Part shown: positions 1 through 10,700 of the stretch, piece by piece | Layout: each line of letters opens with the position of its first letter | Position numbering within the stretch: position 1 is the first letter of the stretch | Assembly: GCA_016860845.1 (NCBI GenBank) | Contig: BOKF01000004.1 | Span: 124,001-188,000, forward strand | Origin: Chloroflexota bacterium | GTDB lineage: Bacteria > Chloroflexota > Anaerolineae > 4572-78 > J111 | Direction: 5' to 3' | Length of the DNA stretch: 64,000 bases | The notes under the pieces: generated by a model | The model's database searches: none | Seen by the model: the letters and a program-made list of their open reading frames with translations, nothing else | What the model was told of the DNA's origin: nothing | Made by a program: the position numbers and the translations under genes

Positions 1-617
1 GTTGCCAAGCCAAAACGGCTTAGAAGATCGTGATAGCGCCGCTCGCCGGTGCGGCAGGCGGCCACTTGAGCGTTCATATCGCCCAGGATCGAGCGCGGCA
101 GCCGGCTGTTGCGGGCCATAAGATCCAGGACGTCTTTGATTGGCTCGCCAGCCCGGTACAGCCGGATGGGGCCCAGTCGCAATCCTTCTTGATAAATTTC
201 GGTGGTATCCACCGATACGCCGGCATCTTTGCCGCCCATATCCAGCCAGTGCGCTTTGGTGGCAGTAAAGCCAACCAGCTCTCCTTCGTAAAAAATGGGC
301 GAGATCACGGTGACATCATTCAGGTGCGAGCCGACCAGGTAAGGGTCATTCAGGGCGTAAATATCCCCTTCAAAAATGCCTCCTTCGGCAAAATGGGCGG
401 CCACAATCTTCACGGCCTCGTCGAGCGCACCCAGGAAGATAGGCAGTCCGGGAGCCTGGCCCAGCAGTTCGGCACGCTCGTTGAAGAGGGCCACGCTGCA
501 ATCCTTCATCTCATAGATAATGGGGGAAAAGGCGCTGCGGGCCAGGTTGGCGTTCATCTCCAGAGCGATGGAATTGAGGGCGTTGCGCAAAATTTCAACG
601 GTAATCGGATCAGGCAT
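1..617 (-). CDS. hyuB: Hydantoinase B/oxoprolinase family protein, 3' end outside window
   Basis: About 205 N-terminal residues are visible; the C-terminus lies beyond the left edge. The start reads MPDPITVEILRNAL, followed by the HyuB-type segment with NDPYLVGSHLNDV and a DMGG motif, typical of the ATP-dependent N-methylhydantoinase/acetone carboxylase beta/5-oxoprolinase B family. Its ATG overlaps the last 8 bases of the upstream hyuA gene, so the two are translationally coupled subunits of one cytoplasmic ATP-dependent amidohydrolase. The exact substrate (hydantoin, 5-oxoproline or other lactam) cannot be read from sequence. Family assignment is firm; substrate is unknown. Confidence 0.9.
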   Translation of the reverse strand, partial: MPDPITVEILRNALNSIALEMNANLARSAFSPIIYEMKDCSVALFNERAELLGQAPGLPIFLGALDEAVKIVAAHFAEGGIFEGDIYALNDPYLVGSHLNDVTVISPIFYEGELVGFTATKAHWLDMGGKDAGVSVDTTEIYQEGLRLGPIRLYRAGEPIKDVLDLMARNSRLPRSILGDMNAQVAACRTGERRYHDLLSRFGLA

Positions 618-2646
618 GCTCACCCCGCGTTATGACAATATTGCCGTAGGTATCTACACTGGCCTGATAACGAGGGGACATCACGGTCGTGCAGGAGGGT
701 TCCTCGATAATTGCCGGCCCGGCAAAAACATCCCCTGGCTGCAAGTCTGCCCGGTGGAAAACCTGGGTTTCCATAGTTTTTCGGCCAAAGATGACCTGCC
801 GCTGGTTGGCTGAACTGATCTGCCGTTCAGCCTGCTCCCCCAATGCCGTGGCAGCTCCCCGGCCCAGATGGCCTACCGCGCTCACCCGCAAATTGACAAA
901 CTCGATGGCCTCCTCCCGGTTGCTGTGACCATAACGGGTCTGATATGCTTGATGGAATTGCTCCGCCAGGGCTGAATACCTTGCCCCATCTACTTTTTCG
1001 CTGAGAGGAATGTTCACAAAATACTCTTGCCCAACGTAGCGCATATCGGCGGTGCGGCGAAATTCCATAGCCGCCCGATCCACATGTTCGGTCTGAAGAA
1101 TTTCTCGCCCTTCAGCTTCCAGTTCTCTGAAAACGTTTTCCACGTGCGCGGCGGTCATGCTCACCACGGGATGGTAGAAACTGCGCACCAGGTCGTGCCG
1201 AATGTCGGCATGCAGCATGCCCCAGGCTGAAAAGGTCCCCGGCGATAAAGGAATAACCACGCGGGGAATACTTAACTCTTCGGCCAGGAAAACCGCGTGC
1301 ATCGGCCCGGCCCCGCCAAAAGCCACTAAGGTGAATTGACGGGGATCAATCCCTCGCTCGACCGTAATAGCGCGAATAGCATTCGCCATCTTAGCATTGA
1401 CAATATCAATCATGCCTTCGGCCAGGGCCTCAGCCGTTAGCCCTAAGGCTTCGGCCAGCGCCCCCAGAGCTTGCCGGGCGGCCTCTGCATCCAGTTGCAT
1501 CTCTCCCCCCAGGAAATGCGCCGGGTCAATCCGGCCCAGGACCACGTTAGCATCGGTTACGGTGGGTTCAGTTCCACCCCGGCCGTAGCAGGCCGGACCG
1601 GGTTCGGCCCCGGCGCTATGCGGACCCACCCTCAACCCGCCTGCTTCAAGCCAGCCAATGGACCCGCCTCCCGCCCCAATCGTATGGATGTTGACAATGG
1701 GCATCAGCACCGGAAAGCCTTCCAGGTAGGTCTCTGAAGTCACATCAGGTTGGCCGTTGATGACCAGGCTGACATCAAAGCTGGTGCCGCCCATATCTAT
1801 ACATAACAAATGGTCGCTGCCAAGCTGCTCTCGCAAACCGGCCCCGCCCATCGTGCCGCCAACCGGCCCTGAAAAAAGGGATTGGATGGGGTGCTGGCGC
1901 GCTGCGGCCGCCGTCATGATGCCGCCATTGGACTGCATGATATGCAGGCGAGCGTGTAAACCGGCCTCGGAGCCTTTGGCCTCCAGGCGAGCCAGATAAC
2001 GCTCAATGATCGGGGCGACATAGGCATTGAGCACCGTGGTGCTGGTTCGCTCGTACTCCCGCCATTCACGGGCCACTTGATGCGAGAGCGAAATCGAAAC
2101 TTCGGGCAGCCGCCGCTGCAGGGCCTCGGCGAGGCGGAGTTCATGCTCTGGATTGGCGTATGCATGGAGCAAGCAGACAGCCACCGAGTCATATTCGCCG
2201 GCAGCAATTTGTTCGACAACTTCACCGAGATGGTCTTTGTTGACAGGCGTTAAGATTGAGCCATCAAAGAGGGTGCGTTCCTGAAGTTCATAAATGTGAC
2301 GGCGGCGGACCAGGGGTGTGGGCTTACGATAGAATAAATTGTACATGTCGGGACGGTTAGCCCGGCCAATTTCATAGACATCGCGAAAACCGGCTGTGGT
2401 AATCAGGGTAACATCCGCGCCTTTCCGTTCCAGAAAAGCATTTAATCCGGCCGTAGTCCCGTGGACGAAAAAGCCAATCTCGGTAAAATCGGACACAAGA
2501 CGCTGGATCCCGTTAAGGATACCCACCGAGAGGTCCTGGGGAGTCGAAGGCACTTTGCCGGTGTGAACTGCTCCGGTCAGGTTGTCAATGGCGACAATAT
2601 CAGTGAACGTACCGCCAATATCCACAGCTACACGATAACGAGTCAT
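610..2646 (-). CDS. hyuA: Hydantoinase A/oxoprolinase family protein
   Basis: 678 residues, close to the usual length of HyuA. The N-terminus has the actin-like ATPase motif VAVDIGGTFTD at about residues 5-15, and the middle has GGTSFDVSL and a Gly-rich GAGGGSIGW stretch, both typical of hydantoinase A. The ORF stays open upstream, but the ATG at 2646 is preceded by GGAGGAG 12 bases away and begins directly with the conserved MTRYRVAVDIGG segment, so I chose it. The gene overlaps the start of hyuB by 8 bp, indicating a two-subunit ATP-dependent ring-opening amidohydrolase. The substrate is not determinable here; it could equally be annotated as 5-oxoprolinase subunit A. Confidence 0.9.
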   Translation of the reverse strand: MTRYRVAVDIGGTFTDIVAIDNLTGAVHTGKVPSTPQDLSVGILNGIQRLVSDFTEIGFFVHGTTAGLNAFLERKGADVTLITTAGFRDVYEIGRANRPDMYNLFYRKPTPLVRRRHIYELQERTLFDGSILTPVNKDHLGEVVEQIAAGEYDSVAVCLLHAYANPEHELRLAEALQRRLPEVSISLSHQVAREWREYERTSTTVLNAYVAPIIERYLARLEAKGSEAGLHARLHIMQSNGGIMTAAAARQHPIQSLFSGPVGGTMGGAGLREQLGSDHLLCIDMGGTSFDVSLVINGQPDVTSETYLEGFPVLMPIVNIHTIGAGGGSIGWLEAGGLRVGPHSAGAEPGPACYGRGGTEPTVTDANVVLGRIDPAHFLGGEMQLDAEAARQALGALAEALGLTAEALAEGMIDIVNAKMANAIRAITVERGIDPRQFTLVAFGGAGPMHAVFLAEELSIPRVVIPLSPGTFSAWGMLHADIRHDLVRSFYHPVVSMTAAHVENVFRELEAEGREILQTEHVDRAAMEFRRTADMRYVGQEYFVNIPLSEKVDGARYSALAEQFHQAYQTRYGHSNREEAIEFVNLRVSAVGHLGRGAATALGEQAERQISSANQRQVIFGRKTMETQVFHRADLQPGDVFAGPAIIEEPSCTTVMSPRYQASVDTYGNIVITRGEHA

Positions 2647-2987
2647 ACAGTCAAATATCTCCTCCGCTTCGGCTAGAGCAAGCAAGTGGCGATTTAGGGA
2701 TTATATTAAATCATCAGGAACTTAGTTGGGTGAGGAATGATAGGAGTACCAAGAATTTTGGCAACAGAGACAGAAGTTTAGTTAATTTGAGCTCATAAAG
2801 TTTATTATACAGGAAAAGCCAACTACTCTGACAAGGACTGGTTAGGGTCAATTTGTGATACAAATAGTATCATTTGAATTAATTGATTGATTAGTATTAC
2901 AGCGCAAGGTTGCTAACAAAATAGCCAAAAAGACAAAGGCATGATATGTTTCTCCAACCACGAGCTAAGTGGGAAGGAGAAAATACC
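2647..2987. other. Intergenic region between divergent genes
   Basis: AT-rich spacer between the minus-strand hyuA gene and the plus-strand glycosidase-like gene. It must hold both promoters, but I see no convincing -35/-10 pair, palindrome or RNA motif beyond the hyuA ribosome binding site at 2659-2665. Confidence 0.4.
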
Positions 2988-5615
2988 ATGCCTGAGGCAA
3001 TTATAACCGAGATTCAGTTTATTGGAACATGCCCTGCGCCGGAGTGTAACTTATCGGACCAGGACATTGAGCAGTTTACGGAAGAATTGGGCAGTTATGT
3101 GAAGCTAAAGGTAAGTATCCCCTTGACTTTGAGCCTCTCCCTTATCCTTTTGAGCCAAACCCTCCCGGCTTTTTCTCAAAACCCCGTCCTGGCGGTGGCA
3201 GGTACGGCAACACAGACCTATCCCGGTTCCGAAACCACCTATTATCTGGAGTTACTCAACAACACCGATCAGATTGTCTATGACGGCATTCTATCGGCGA
3301 CCCTCCCCGCCGGGTTTACTTATATTCCCGGTTCAACCATCGTTCTGGGTGAAGGCTGGCCGTTGGAGCAGCGCGAACCCCAGGTCAACGACCAAACCTT
3401 GACCTGGGGACCTTATCATCTCCCCAGTGCCGGGAATAAGCTGCATAATCCTTATGGTATTCACACCTTGATGAATGACTGCCGGGAAACGCCGGCCCTG
3501 CACCTGGAAGGAGCCAGGGAACTGATCGGCAATGGCGGCTATGTGACCCAACTATTCTACGGGATTGACGCCAACACGAGCGGCCCGGACCCCTGCGCGG
3601 TTAGCTTTGTGCTTGAAGCTTATACCCGTAACCTTATTCCCATCTTGAGGCTGCAAGGCCGTTCGGTCAACGGCGTCTGGCAAGCGCCCGACCCCGGCCC
3701 CGACGGCGACTATGCCCCCATCGCGCAAGCTTTTGCCCGTTATGTCGCCGGTCTCCCGCGCCGTAACACGAACCCGCTTTATATTGTCGTCTGGAACGAG
3801 CCGGATTTGTGGATTGAATGGAGCGGCCAGCCAAACGCGGCTCAATACGCTCGCTTTTTTGTGGCAGTTTCCAGGGCGATCAAGGGCTTAGGGGATGGCC
3901 GGATTCGCCTGGTGAATGGGGCGCTAACCCCGGGCAATACCGCTTTTCTGGGAAACATGCTGCAAACACCAGGTTTCAAAGAGGCCTTTGATGTCTGGGC
4001 CAGTCACTGCTATCCCTATAACCATCCTCCCACTTACAATAATCACAACCAAACGGCTCGCTATGGAACCTATGCCATTGACTGCTACCTTCAGGAAACG
4101 GCTCTGATTAAACGTTACGGGCGAACCGGTTTTAGAGTGATGCTGACTGAGACCGGCTATGAATTGGGCAATCGCACGTTTGGCTTTGAAGGGTTCGCCC
4201 GCATCACCGAGTCAAATCGGGCCAGCTATATCTCGGGCGCCTTTGCTAATTATTGGCAGAAGTGGCCGGAAATTATAACAGTGACGCCCTTTCAACTGAG
4301 CGACACCTCCGGCCATTGGGCCAAATTTGATTGGATTTACCCCACTCTGCCCTATACCCGGCATGCTCAATTTCAAACGGTGGCGGCCTTGCCTAAACCG
4401 GTGAGCCAGCTTGAACCTTATGGTTTCCAGGTCATTTTTAGGGCTAAAGTCGCCGTGGACTTAGCGCCTGGTACCTATACCAGCCGGCTGATCGGCAGCG
4501 ACCGGGAGGGGCATACGGTCCTGGCTGCCTCGGCGGCCCCCGTTCGGGTGCTGAATTCCGGCCCCTTTCAGCTCACTTTTCTGCCGCTGATAACTGCTCC
4601 CCCCCGTCGTGATGGCCCCTGGTACTTCTCAACCCCCGCAAACACATCGCCAGGCGCGATTGTGCCCGATACCTTTTTGCAGCCCGTTGGCTCTGAACAA
4701 GAGCCAATCATTTCCTCAGCGGCGCTCACCGAAAGCGCCTCTATTCGCCTGACCGGTGAGCCACACGCTGTTGCTTTGGCCGAGGACAAAAAACTGGGGC
4801 TAGTCAGCCTGGCTGACGGCCACCTGGAAGTCATTGATCTGGCAACTCGCCAATCTGAGAGAACCCTCTGGGTAGGAAACAACCCCCAGGCCGTAATTAT
4901 TCCACCCGACAACCCAGCCCGTGTTTATGTCATAATAGACGACGGCCTGATCATGCTGGATCTAAACAGCCGGCAGCCTATCAAAATAGTGACCGGTTTG
5001 GGGCATCTGGGTGATTTGGCCTGGGATGCGGTGACCCAACAGCTTTTTGTCAGCGATGCCGGGCACGAGCAGCTTCTGGTTTTTGGGCGTGATTTGAAGG
5101 GGCCACTCGCCCAGTTCTCGCTTCCCCACCAGCCCGACCAGGTTATTGTGGACAGCACCGCCCGCCAGGTCTATCTCTCCTTTCCCGCTGCCGGACAAGT
5201 GATGGCTGTCAACGCCGACAAACTGCTGATTACGGGGGTAGCCTCGCTCACCGGCGGGCCAATTCTGGATATGGCTGTGGATCGCACCCGCCATCGTCTC
5301 TATGTCCTCAGCGCCCTGACTCCCACTTATCGCGTCCTGACCATTTTGGATACACCAGGCTTGAACCCGGTGGCCTTGGTTGCCGGGGCGGGCAACTTTC
5401 CCCTGCGGACATCCACCTCACTAGCCATAACGCCCAGTGGGCAACTTGTGCTCTCCGAATTCAACGGCCTATGGCAGATTGGACCCGATGATTTTACGGT
5501 ACGCCAAATTTCTTCAGCTCCCGAAGCAACGCCGGTTACAGCTCTGACCATCGAATCAACTGAGGGGACAGTTCTTGCCCTGGAGCCATTCGCCCGGCTG
5601 CTCAGACTGTACTGA
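2988..5615 (+). CDS. Exported protein: glycosidase-like TIM barrel followed by beta-propeller
   Basis: 875 residues from the ATG at 2988, which has GGAGA 8-12 bases upstream; an in-frame ATG at 2946 lacks a site. A hydrophobic signal-like stretch (SIPLTLSLSLILLSQTL, residues about 44-60) is followed by a DUF11-like segment. A glycoside hydrolase-like barrel follows, with VVWNEP (Glu near residue 271) and LTETGYE (Glu near residue 388), spaced like the acid/base and nucleophile of clan-A glycosidases. From about residue 585 on it is a YncE/NHL-like propeller. The 40 residues before the signal stretch look foreign (Cys pair in CPAPEC, acidic); a GTG at 3099 may be the ancestral start. Substrate unknown; probably secreted. 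Confidence 0.7.
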   Translation: MPEAIITEIQFIGTCPAPECNLSDQDIEQFTEELGSYVKLKVSIPLTLSLSLILLSQTLPAFSQNPVLAVAGTATQTYPGSETTYYLELLNNTDQIVYDGILSATLPAGFTYIPGSTIVLGEGWPLEQREPQVNDQTLTWGPYHLPSAGNKLHNPYGIHTLMNDCRETPALHLEGARELIGNGGYVTQLFYGIDANTSGPDPCAVSFVLEAYTRNLIPILRLQGRSVNGVWQAPDPGPDGDYAPIAQAFARYVAGLPRRNTNPLYIVVWNEPDLWIEWSGQPNAAQYARFFVAVSRAIKGLGDGRIRLVNGALTPGNTAFLGNMLQTPGFKEAFDVWASHCYPYNHPPTYNNHNQTARYGTYAIDCYLQETALIKRYGRTGFRVMLTETGYELGNRTFGFEGFARITESNRASYISGAFANYWQKWPEIITVTPFQLSDTSGHWAKFDWIYPTLPYTRHAQFQTVAALPKPVSQLEPYGFQVIFRAKVAVDLAPGTYTSRLIGSDREGHTVLAASAAPVRVLNSGPFQLTFLPLITAPPRRDGPWYFSTPANTSPGAIVPDTFLQPVGSEQEPIISSAALTESASIRLTGEPHAVALAEDKKLGLVSLADGHLEVIDLATRQSERTLWVGNNPQAVIIPPDNPARVYVIIDDGLIMLDLNSRQPIKIVTGLGHLGDLAWDAVTQQLFVSDAGHEQLLVFGRDLKGPLAQFSLPHQPDQVIVDSTARQVYLSFPAAGQVMAVNADKLLITGVASLTGGPILDMAVDRTRHRLYVLSALTPTYRVLTILDTPGLNPVALVAGAGNFPLRTSTSLAITPSGQLVLSEFNGLWQIGPDDFTVRQISSAPEATPVTALTIESTEGTVLALEPFARLLRLY

Positions 5616-6015
5616 TCGCACCGTTGGCAGCAGCAAGAGAGCCTCGAAAGGAATACGGATAAGTCATTTGCGATAGTCTGCAGGTCATTTGACTTATGAA
5701 AGACCGCAAGTTGCTCGTGCTCAGGTTTATACGGATTTTCCGGTTGGAAACCTCATTGGAGTTTTTGTCTTTACCGAGTGTCTGGCTCACCGTGAGGCAT
5801 AACTGAAAGTTTGACAGCACCCTATATGCCTCGACACAATATGAGCTGACCCCAACTCCGGTCAACCCGGTTCTCTTCATCCCACCCACCTGCCTTTTTG
5901 TCTCCAGAGTGTCAGCGCCGCTACAAACCCACCGACTTTGCCCATAACTGAAGGATTTCCGGCTTCCTTAAGTATATTTTATGGATCTAAGTTGTCTGTC
6001 CTGACCGAGAAACCT
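5616..6015. other. Intergenic region
   Basis: No gene recognised. It contains GGTCATTTGAC at 5683-5693, matching 11 of 16 bases of the palindrome found at 39811 and 48987, but without the rest of that promoter pattern. An in-frame ATG at 5938 extends the next ORF upstream but gives no signal peptide. Confidence 0.3.
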
Positions 6016-7494
6016 ATGGAAAACAAAGTCTATTCGCACTTCGGGGCCAATCCCTGGCCGGCTCTATCCCTGGCCGTCGTCCTCTTGATGACCGGCTGCT
6101 CCCCTGGCGAGACGCCGCCTACCGCTGGCCCCCTCGTTGCTGAAGTAACTGCAACTGCGACTGTTCTGGCCGGTGTGGCCGCAAGTGCTGTTCCTCCCGG
6201 CACACCCCCACCCGATCAAACCGCCACTCCCACGCTGACCCGACCTGCCGCCAGCCCAACTGCCACGACCATGCCCAGTCCGACTTCTTTTACCAGCGAG
6301 GGAGATACGCTGCCCGCACTCTCGCCCCTTGCTTCGCCCAAGCCCCGCACTCCCTCAGCAACCTTCGTTGTCCCTTGCATGGTCAGCCCTGATGCCCTTC
6401 AATTACGAAGCGGCCCTGATGTCAGTTACACTCCTATCAAAACTTTACCGGCAGGAACAGTTCTCTCTGCCATCAAATATTATAACGCCGCTGATTTGTG
6501 GCTGCTGGCTGAAACGAAGCAGCGCGAAGCCGGCTGGGTTAAGGCCAGCGCTGTTTCCTGCCAGGGCGACCTATCCCGCCTGCCTCTCGCCGAGGGTATC
6601 AGCCCACCGAGGCCCACCGTCTCACCAGCGGCAACCTCCCCAAGCCCAGCCCCCTTGCCAACGGTAGTCGCTCCAACCCCAACCCCTGCGCCTGCCGCTG
6701 CCCCTACCCTCCCTCCACCCTCTCCGGCCAGTTGGCGGGGTGAGTATTACAGTAGCCCCAACCTGGCCGGCTCACCGGCCCTGGTTCGCGACGACCCGGC
6801 GCTTGACTTTAATTGGGGTCCAGGCAGCCCTGGGTCTGAGATTCCGTCCGATAATTTTTCGGCGCGCTGGACTCGCCCCTTTGAGTTTACCGAGGAGGGC
6901 AACTATCGTTTTTGGGCGGATGTGGACGATGGGGTCAAACTTTATCTGGATGGCTGGCTGGTTATTGACGAGTGGAATACCAACCCCTATGTCCTCCACT
7001 CTGGCATTTTTGCCGACGTCAAGCCAGGGGTTCATACACTCACGGTTGAATTTTTTGAGGCAGCCGGTGATGCTCACATCAAAATCTGGTTCGAGAAGAC
7101 GCTCATCTCGGCAGATAAATGGGTGGGCGAATATTACAACAATCCTGACTTCCGCGATACCCCCTTCCTGGTTCGAGAGGACGACGACATAGATTTTGAC
7201 TGGGACGACGATGAACCGGCTCCCGGCATGAGTGACGACAACTTCTCCGTGCGCTGGCAAAGAACGGTTGTGTTAAAAGAAGGGGATTATGACTTCGAGG
7301 CTAAGCTCGCTGAAGAAGATCGGGTCAAACTTTATCTGGATGATTTGCTCATTCTTGAGGAAGACTCCGAGAACGGCGGCACTGCCACCGGCTCCTTTCA
7401 TGATGTCGGCGCTGGCTCTCACATCATCAGAGTAGAATATCAGGATTTTTCTGGTGAGGCCCACATTGAAGTAGACTGGGACAGGGATGATTGA
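6016..7494 (+). CDS. Lipoprotein with SH3-like domain and two PA14 domains
   Basis: 492 residues from ATG 6016, chosen because it puts a lipobox (LMTGC, Cys28) right after an N-terminal hydrophobic segment. After a long Thr/Pro/Ala linker comes a bacterial SH3-like domain (about 120-185, with LQLRSGPDVSYTPI and GWVKAS). A second Pro-rich linker leads to two PA14 domains (about 239-358 and 369-491), each starting W-x-GEYYxxP and containing the DNFSxRW and VKLYLD core strands. PA14 domains bind carbohydrate in many glycosidases, adhesins and toxins. I infer a membrane-anchored cell-surface glycan-binding protein. Lipidation and ligand are not proven. Confidence 0.75.
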   Translation: MENKVYSHFGANPWPALSLAVVLLMTGCSPGETPPTAGPLVAEVTATATVLAGVAASAVPPGTPPPDQTATPTLTRPAASPTATTMPSPTSFTSEGDTLPALSPLASPKPRTPSATFVVPCMVSPDALQLRSGPDVSYTPIKTLPAGTVLSAIKYYNAADLWLLAETKQREAGWVKASAVSCQGDLSRLPLAEGISPPRPTVSPAATSPSPAPLPTVVAPTPTPAPAAAPTLPPPSPASWRGEYYSSPNLAGSPALVRDDPALDFNWGPGSPGSEIPSDNFSARWTRPFEFTEEGNYRFWADVDDGVKLYLDGWLVIDEWNTNPYVLHSGIFADVKPGVHTLTVEFFEAAGDAHIKIWFEKTLISADKWVGEYYNNPDFRDTPFLVREDDDIDFDWDDDEPAPGMSDDNFSVRWQRTVVLKEGDYDFEAKLAEEDRVKLYLDDLLILEEDSENGGTATGSFHDVGAGSHIIRVEYQDFSGEAHIEVDWDRDD

Positions 7495-7740
7495 GCTTAT
7501 ACAGAGCAGGGAACCAGGACTCTAGTCCCAAAGTAGGATGGAAAAGTTACCGCTTTTGTGCTAAACTAAGAGTGGTAAAAGTTATTGTTCTTTGACAACT
7601 GCCCCACAACCGGTCAAGCGGCGCTGCTCGCCGGTTTTGTCTCTGGTCTGGTCGGCCAGCTCACTTTGTGGAGCTGGCTTTTTTGTTTTGGCCAAAACTT
7701 ATACAAGCCAGTCATAGGGGGAGAAAGTTAGGATACTCAA
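7495..7740. other. Leader/intergenic region with terminator-like hairpin
   Basis: The spacer before the SBBP gene includes TTGACA at 7592-7597 without a matching -10 box, and the hairpin listed at 7655-7684. No ORF is supported here. Confidence 0.35.
7655..7684 (+). terminator. Rho-independent terminator-like hairpin
   Basis: GCCAGCTC (7655-7662) pairs perfectly with GAGCTGGC (7671-7678) over an 8-base loop and is followed by six T residues. It lies 160 bp after the PA14 lipoprotein gene and 57 bp before the next ATG, so it could end the upstream transcript or act as a leader attenuator. Confidence 0.6.
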
Positions 7741-10700
7741 ATGCCAACTCTGTTTGCACGGAAAACGGGCCAGATTCTTTGCCTGGCCGGCCTGGTTTTT
7801 GTTTGTATCGTTATCGGGTCCGACCTCCTTCCCTTACCGGCGCTAGCCCAGCAAGGCGATGCCTCCACTGAGACGGCTGCCCCGCCGCCTACCCTGCCCG
7901 TAGAGATCGAAGAGCCGACCGCCACCCCGACTCTCCCCACCACGCTGGAGGCGACCGTCGAGCCAACTGTGACGCCTTTACCGGCAGAGATTATTGAACC
8001 AGGCCCGTCTGACCCCCTACCGGGCATTCCCGTTGAGGATCGTTCCATCTCCGGCCCGCCCCTGTTATTCGTGGAGAATGTGGGCCAGTTCCCTGCTGCT
8101 GCCAACGGCGAAATCATTCGCTTTCAGGCGAGTGGCCAGCCGGTCAGCCTCTCTCTGACCGACTCCGCCCTCTGGTTTACCCTCCTTGAATCCGTCCAGG
8201 CGGATACCCAGGTTCAGAGTCTGGACGAGCGGCAAACGTCACCTTCCCTTCCCCAGCGCGGCCTCACCCTCAAAGTGAGCTTTGTCAACGCCAACCCCCA
8301 GCCCCGGATCGAGCCTTTTCAGCGTCTTGACCCAACTATCTCCTACTTTACCGGCAGCGACCCAACTCAGTGGCGGACCGGCGTGCCGGTCTGGGCGGGG
8401 GTACGTTACCTGGACCTCTACCCCGGCCTTGACCTGGAAATCAGCAGCGACAACGGGCAGCTCGTCCAGCGCCTGGTCGCTAAAGGCGGAGATGTGGCTG
8501 CCCAAGCAACGACTGATGTGTCACCCCTGGCCGGCATCCGCTTGCAGGTCGAGGGGGCAGAGGCTGCCGCCCTGGACGGGGCAGGCGGTCTCCACCTGGC
8601 CACCGCTTTGGGCGACGTCACTTTGCCCTTGCTGCAAGCCGTAACCGCCGACGGCGCACCCGTTGACCTATCCGCAGCTACGCCTGAAGTTAACGGCTTA
8701 GAAGTCGTATCGCCTTTCTCCCCTGCCCCCCTGCCTGTCCTGAACGAAGTCGAAGGTCCCCCTAACTCCCTTGCTCAAGCCGCTGGCCCCAGCGATCTTA
8801 TCTACAGCACCTTCATCGGCAGCAACATTTATTTCGACAGCAGCGAGGACATTGCTGTAGACAGCGCTGGCCATGCTTATATCACCGGCCGGGCTTACAC
8901 CACCTTTCCGACCACCCCGGGGGTGTTCGACCCAACCATTGAAGGCTTTTTCAACGATGCCTTCGTTGCCAAATTGACCCCCGACGGCAGCGGCCTGGTT
9001 TACGCCACCTTCCTGGGCGGCAACGCCTACGCTGAAACGGGCTTTGCCATCGCTATAGACGGAGCCGGCAACGCCGCTGTGACCGGCTATACCGTCTCGA
9101 CCGATTTCCCCACCACCCCGGGCGCGTTCGATCCTGACTTGAGCGGCAACCATGACGGCTTTGTGGCCAAGCTCAACTCCACCGGGACCGCCCTGCTCTA
9201 TTCCAGCTTTTTGGGCGGCAACGGGGAGGATTATGGCTACGACATCGCCCTTGACGGCAGCGGCCAGGCTTACGTGACCGGCTTTACCCGTTCCACCGAC
9301 CTGGTCACCACGCCCGGCGCGTTCGCCCCCACCTTTAACGGCGGCTTCTCCGACGGCTATGCCGTCAAAGTAGCCGCCGGCGGCAACGCCCTGACCTATG
9401 CCACCTACCTGGGCGGCAGCGCCGACGAGTCCAGCAGCGGTCTTGCCGTTGACAGCACAGGCAGCGCCTACATCACCGGCTATACCAGCTCGCCCAACTT
9501 CCCCACCACGCCCGGCGCATGGGATACCAGCATGGCCGTGGCCGATGCCTTTGTGCTCAAATTGAATCCGGCCGGCAGCGCCCTGGTCTACGGCACTTTC
9601 CTGGGTGGCAGCTTCGCCGAGGGCGGCCGGGCCGTTGCCCTGGACAGCCTGGGCAGCGCCTACATCACCGGCCGGACCGACTCCCCCGATTTTCCGGCCA
9701 CTCCCGACGCCTTTGATACCAGCCACAGCTCTGCTAACGACATTTTCGTAGCCAAGCTGACCCCCGACGGGGGCGGCTTGCTCTATGCCACTTACCTGGG
9801 CGGCAATAACGAAGAGGATGGGCGGGACATAGCGGTAGATGCCGCCGGCAGCGCCTACGTGGTCGGCTTGACCAGCGCCAGCGATTTCCCGACCACCCCC
9901 GGCGCTTATGCCCCAATCTGCCAGGGCTGTGCCCCCTACTTTGAGGGTTTTGTGGCCAAGCTCAATCCTAACGGCACGGGCTTGGTCTACGCGACCTACC
10001 TGGGCGGCACGAACCACGATTATGGGTATGGCCTGGCCCAGGATGGGAACGGCTATGTTTACGTCACCGGCGAAACCCAATCGCCCGACTTCCCCACGAC
10101 CCCCGGCGCATTTGATACCACCCTTAGCGGCCTGGGCAGCGGCTTTGTCAGCAAGCTGTTTGTGGGGACCGGGACAGGAACGCCGCCACCGACCCTGCCG
10201 GCCCAGACCTGCGCCCCGACCCTGCTCGACACCTTCACCGTGCAAAATGAGCCGCGGGGCCTGGCCCTTGACCCGACCCGGCGGCGCCTCTATGTGGCTA
10301 ATTTTGGCAGCGACAGCGTCTCGGTCGTAGATACCGGCAACGACAACGTGCTTCAAACTATTGCCGGGATTGACTCGGCCAACGGCCTGGCCTACGATGC
10401 GACTCACAACCTGATCTGGGTGACAAATTATCAAACCAACCAGGTGACGCCCATCCAGGCGAATGGCGACGCCACCGGCTTTAGCCTTCTGCCGCCGTTG
10501 GCCGTCGGCGCTGGGCCGTGGGGGGTGGCTTATGACCCGATCCACGATTTTATCTACGTGGCCAACAGCCTGGGCAACTCGGTCACAGTCATCAATGCGG
10601 CCAGCCGGAATGTGGTTGCGACTCTCAGTAACGATTTCAACCAGCCCTTCCACTTGGCCGCCAACCCGGTCACCGGCAAGGTCTATGTGAGCAACTTTGG

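Noticed and set aside
5683..5693. Partial match to the GGTCATTTGACC palindrome
   Set aside because: Only 11 bases match and the CCCGGTG and -10 elements are absent, so I did not count it as a promoter copy.
8698..10653. 651-codon open frame on the minus strand
   Set aside because: It is the antisense of the repetitive SBBP gene; its Gly/Ala/Val-rich repeats mirror the forward repeats, and the forward frame has clear domains.
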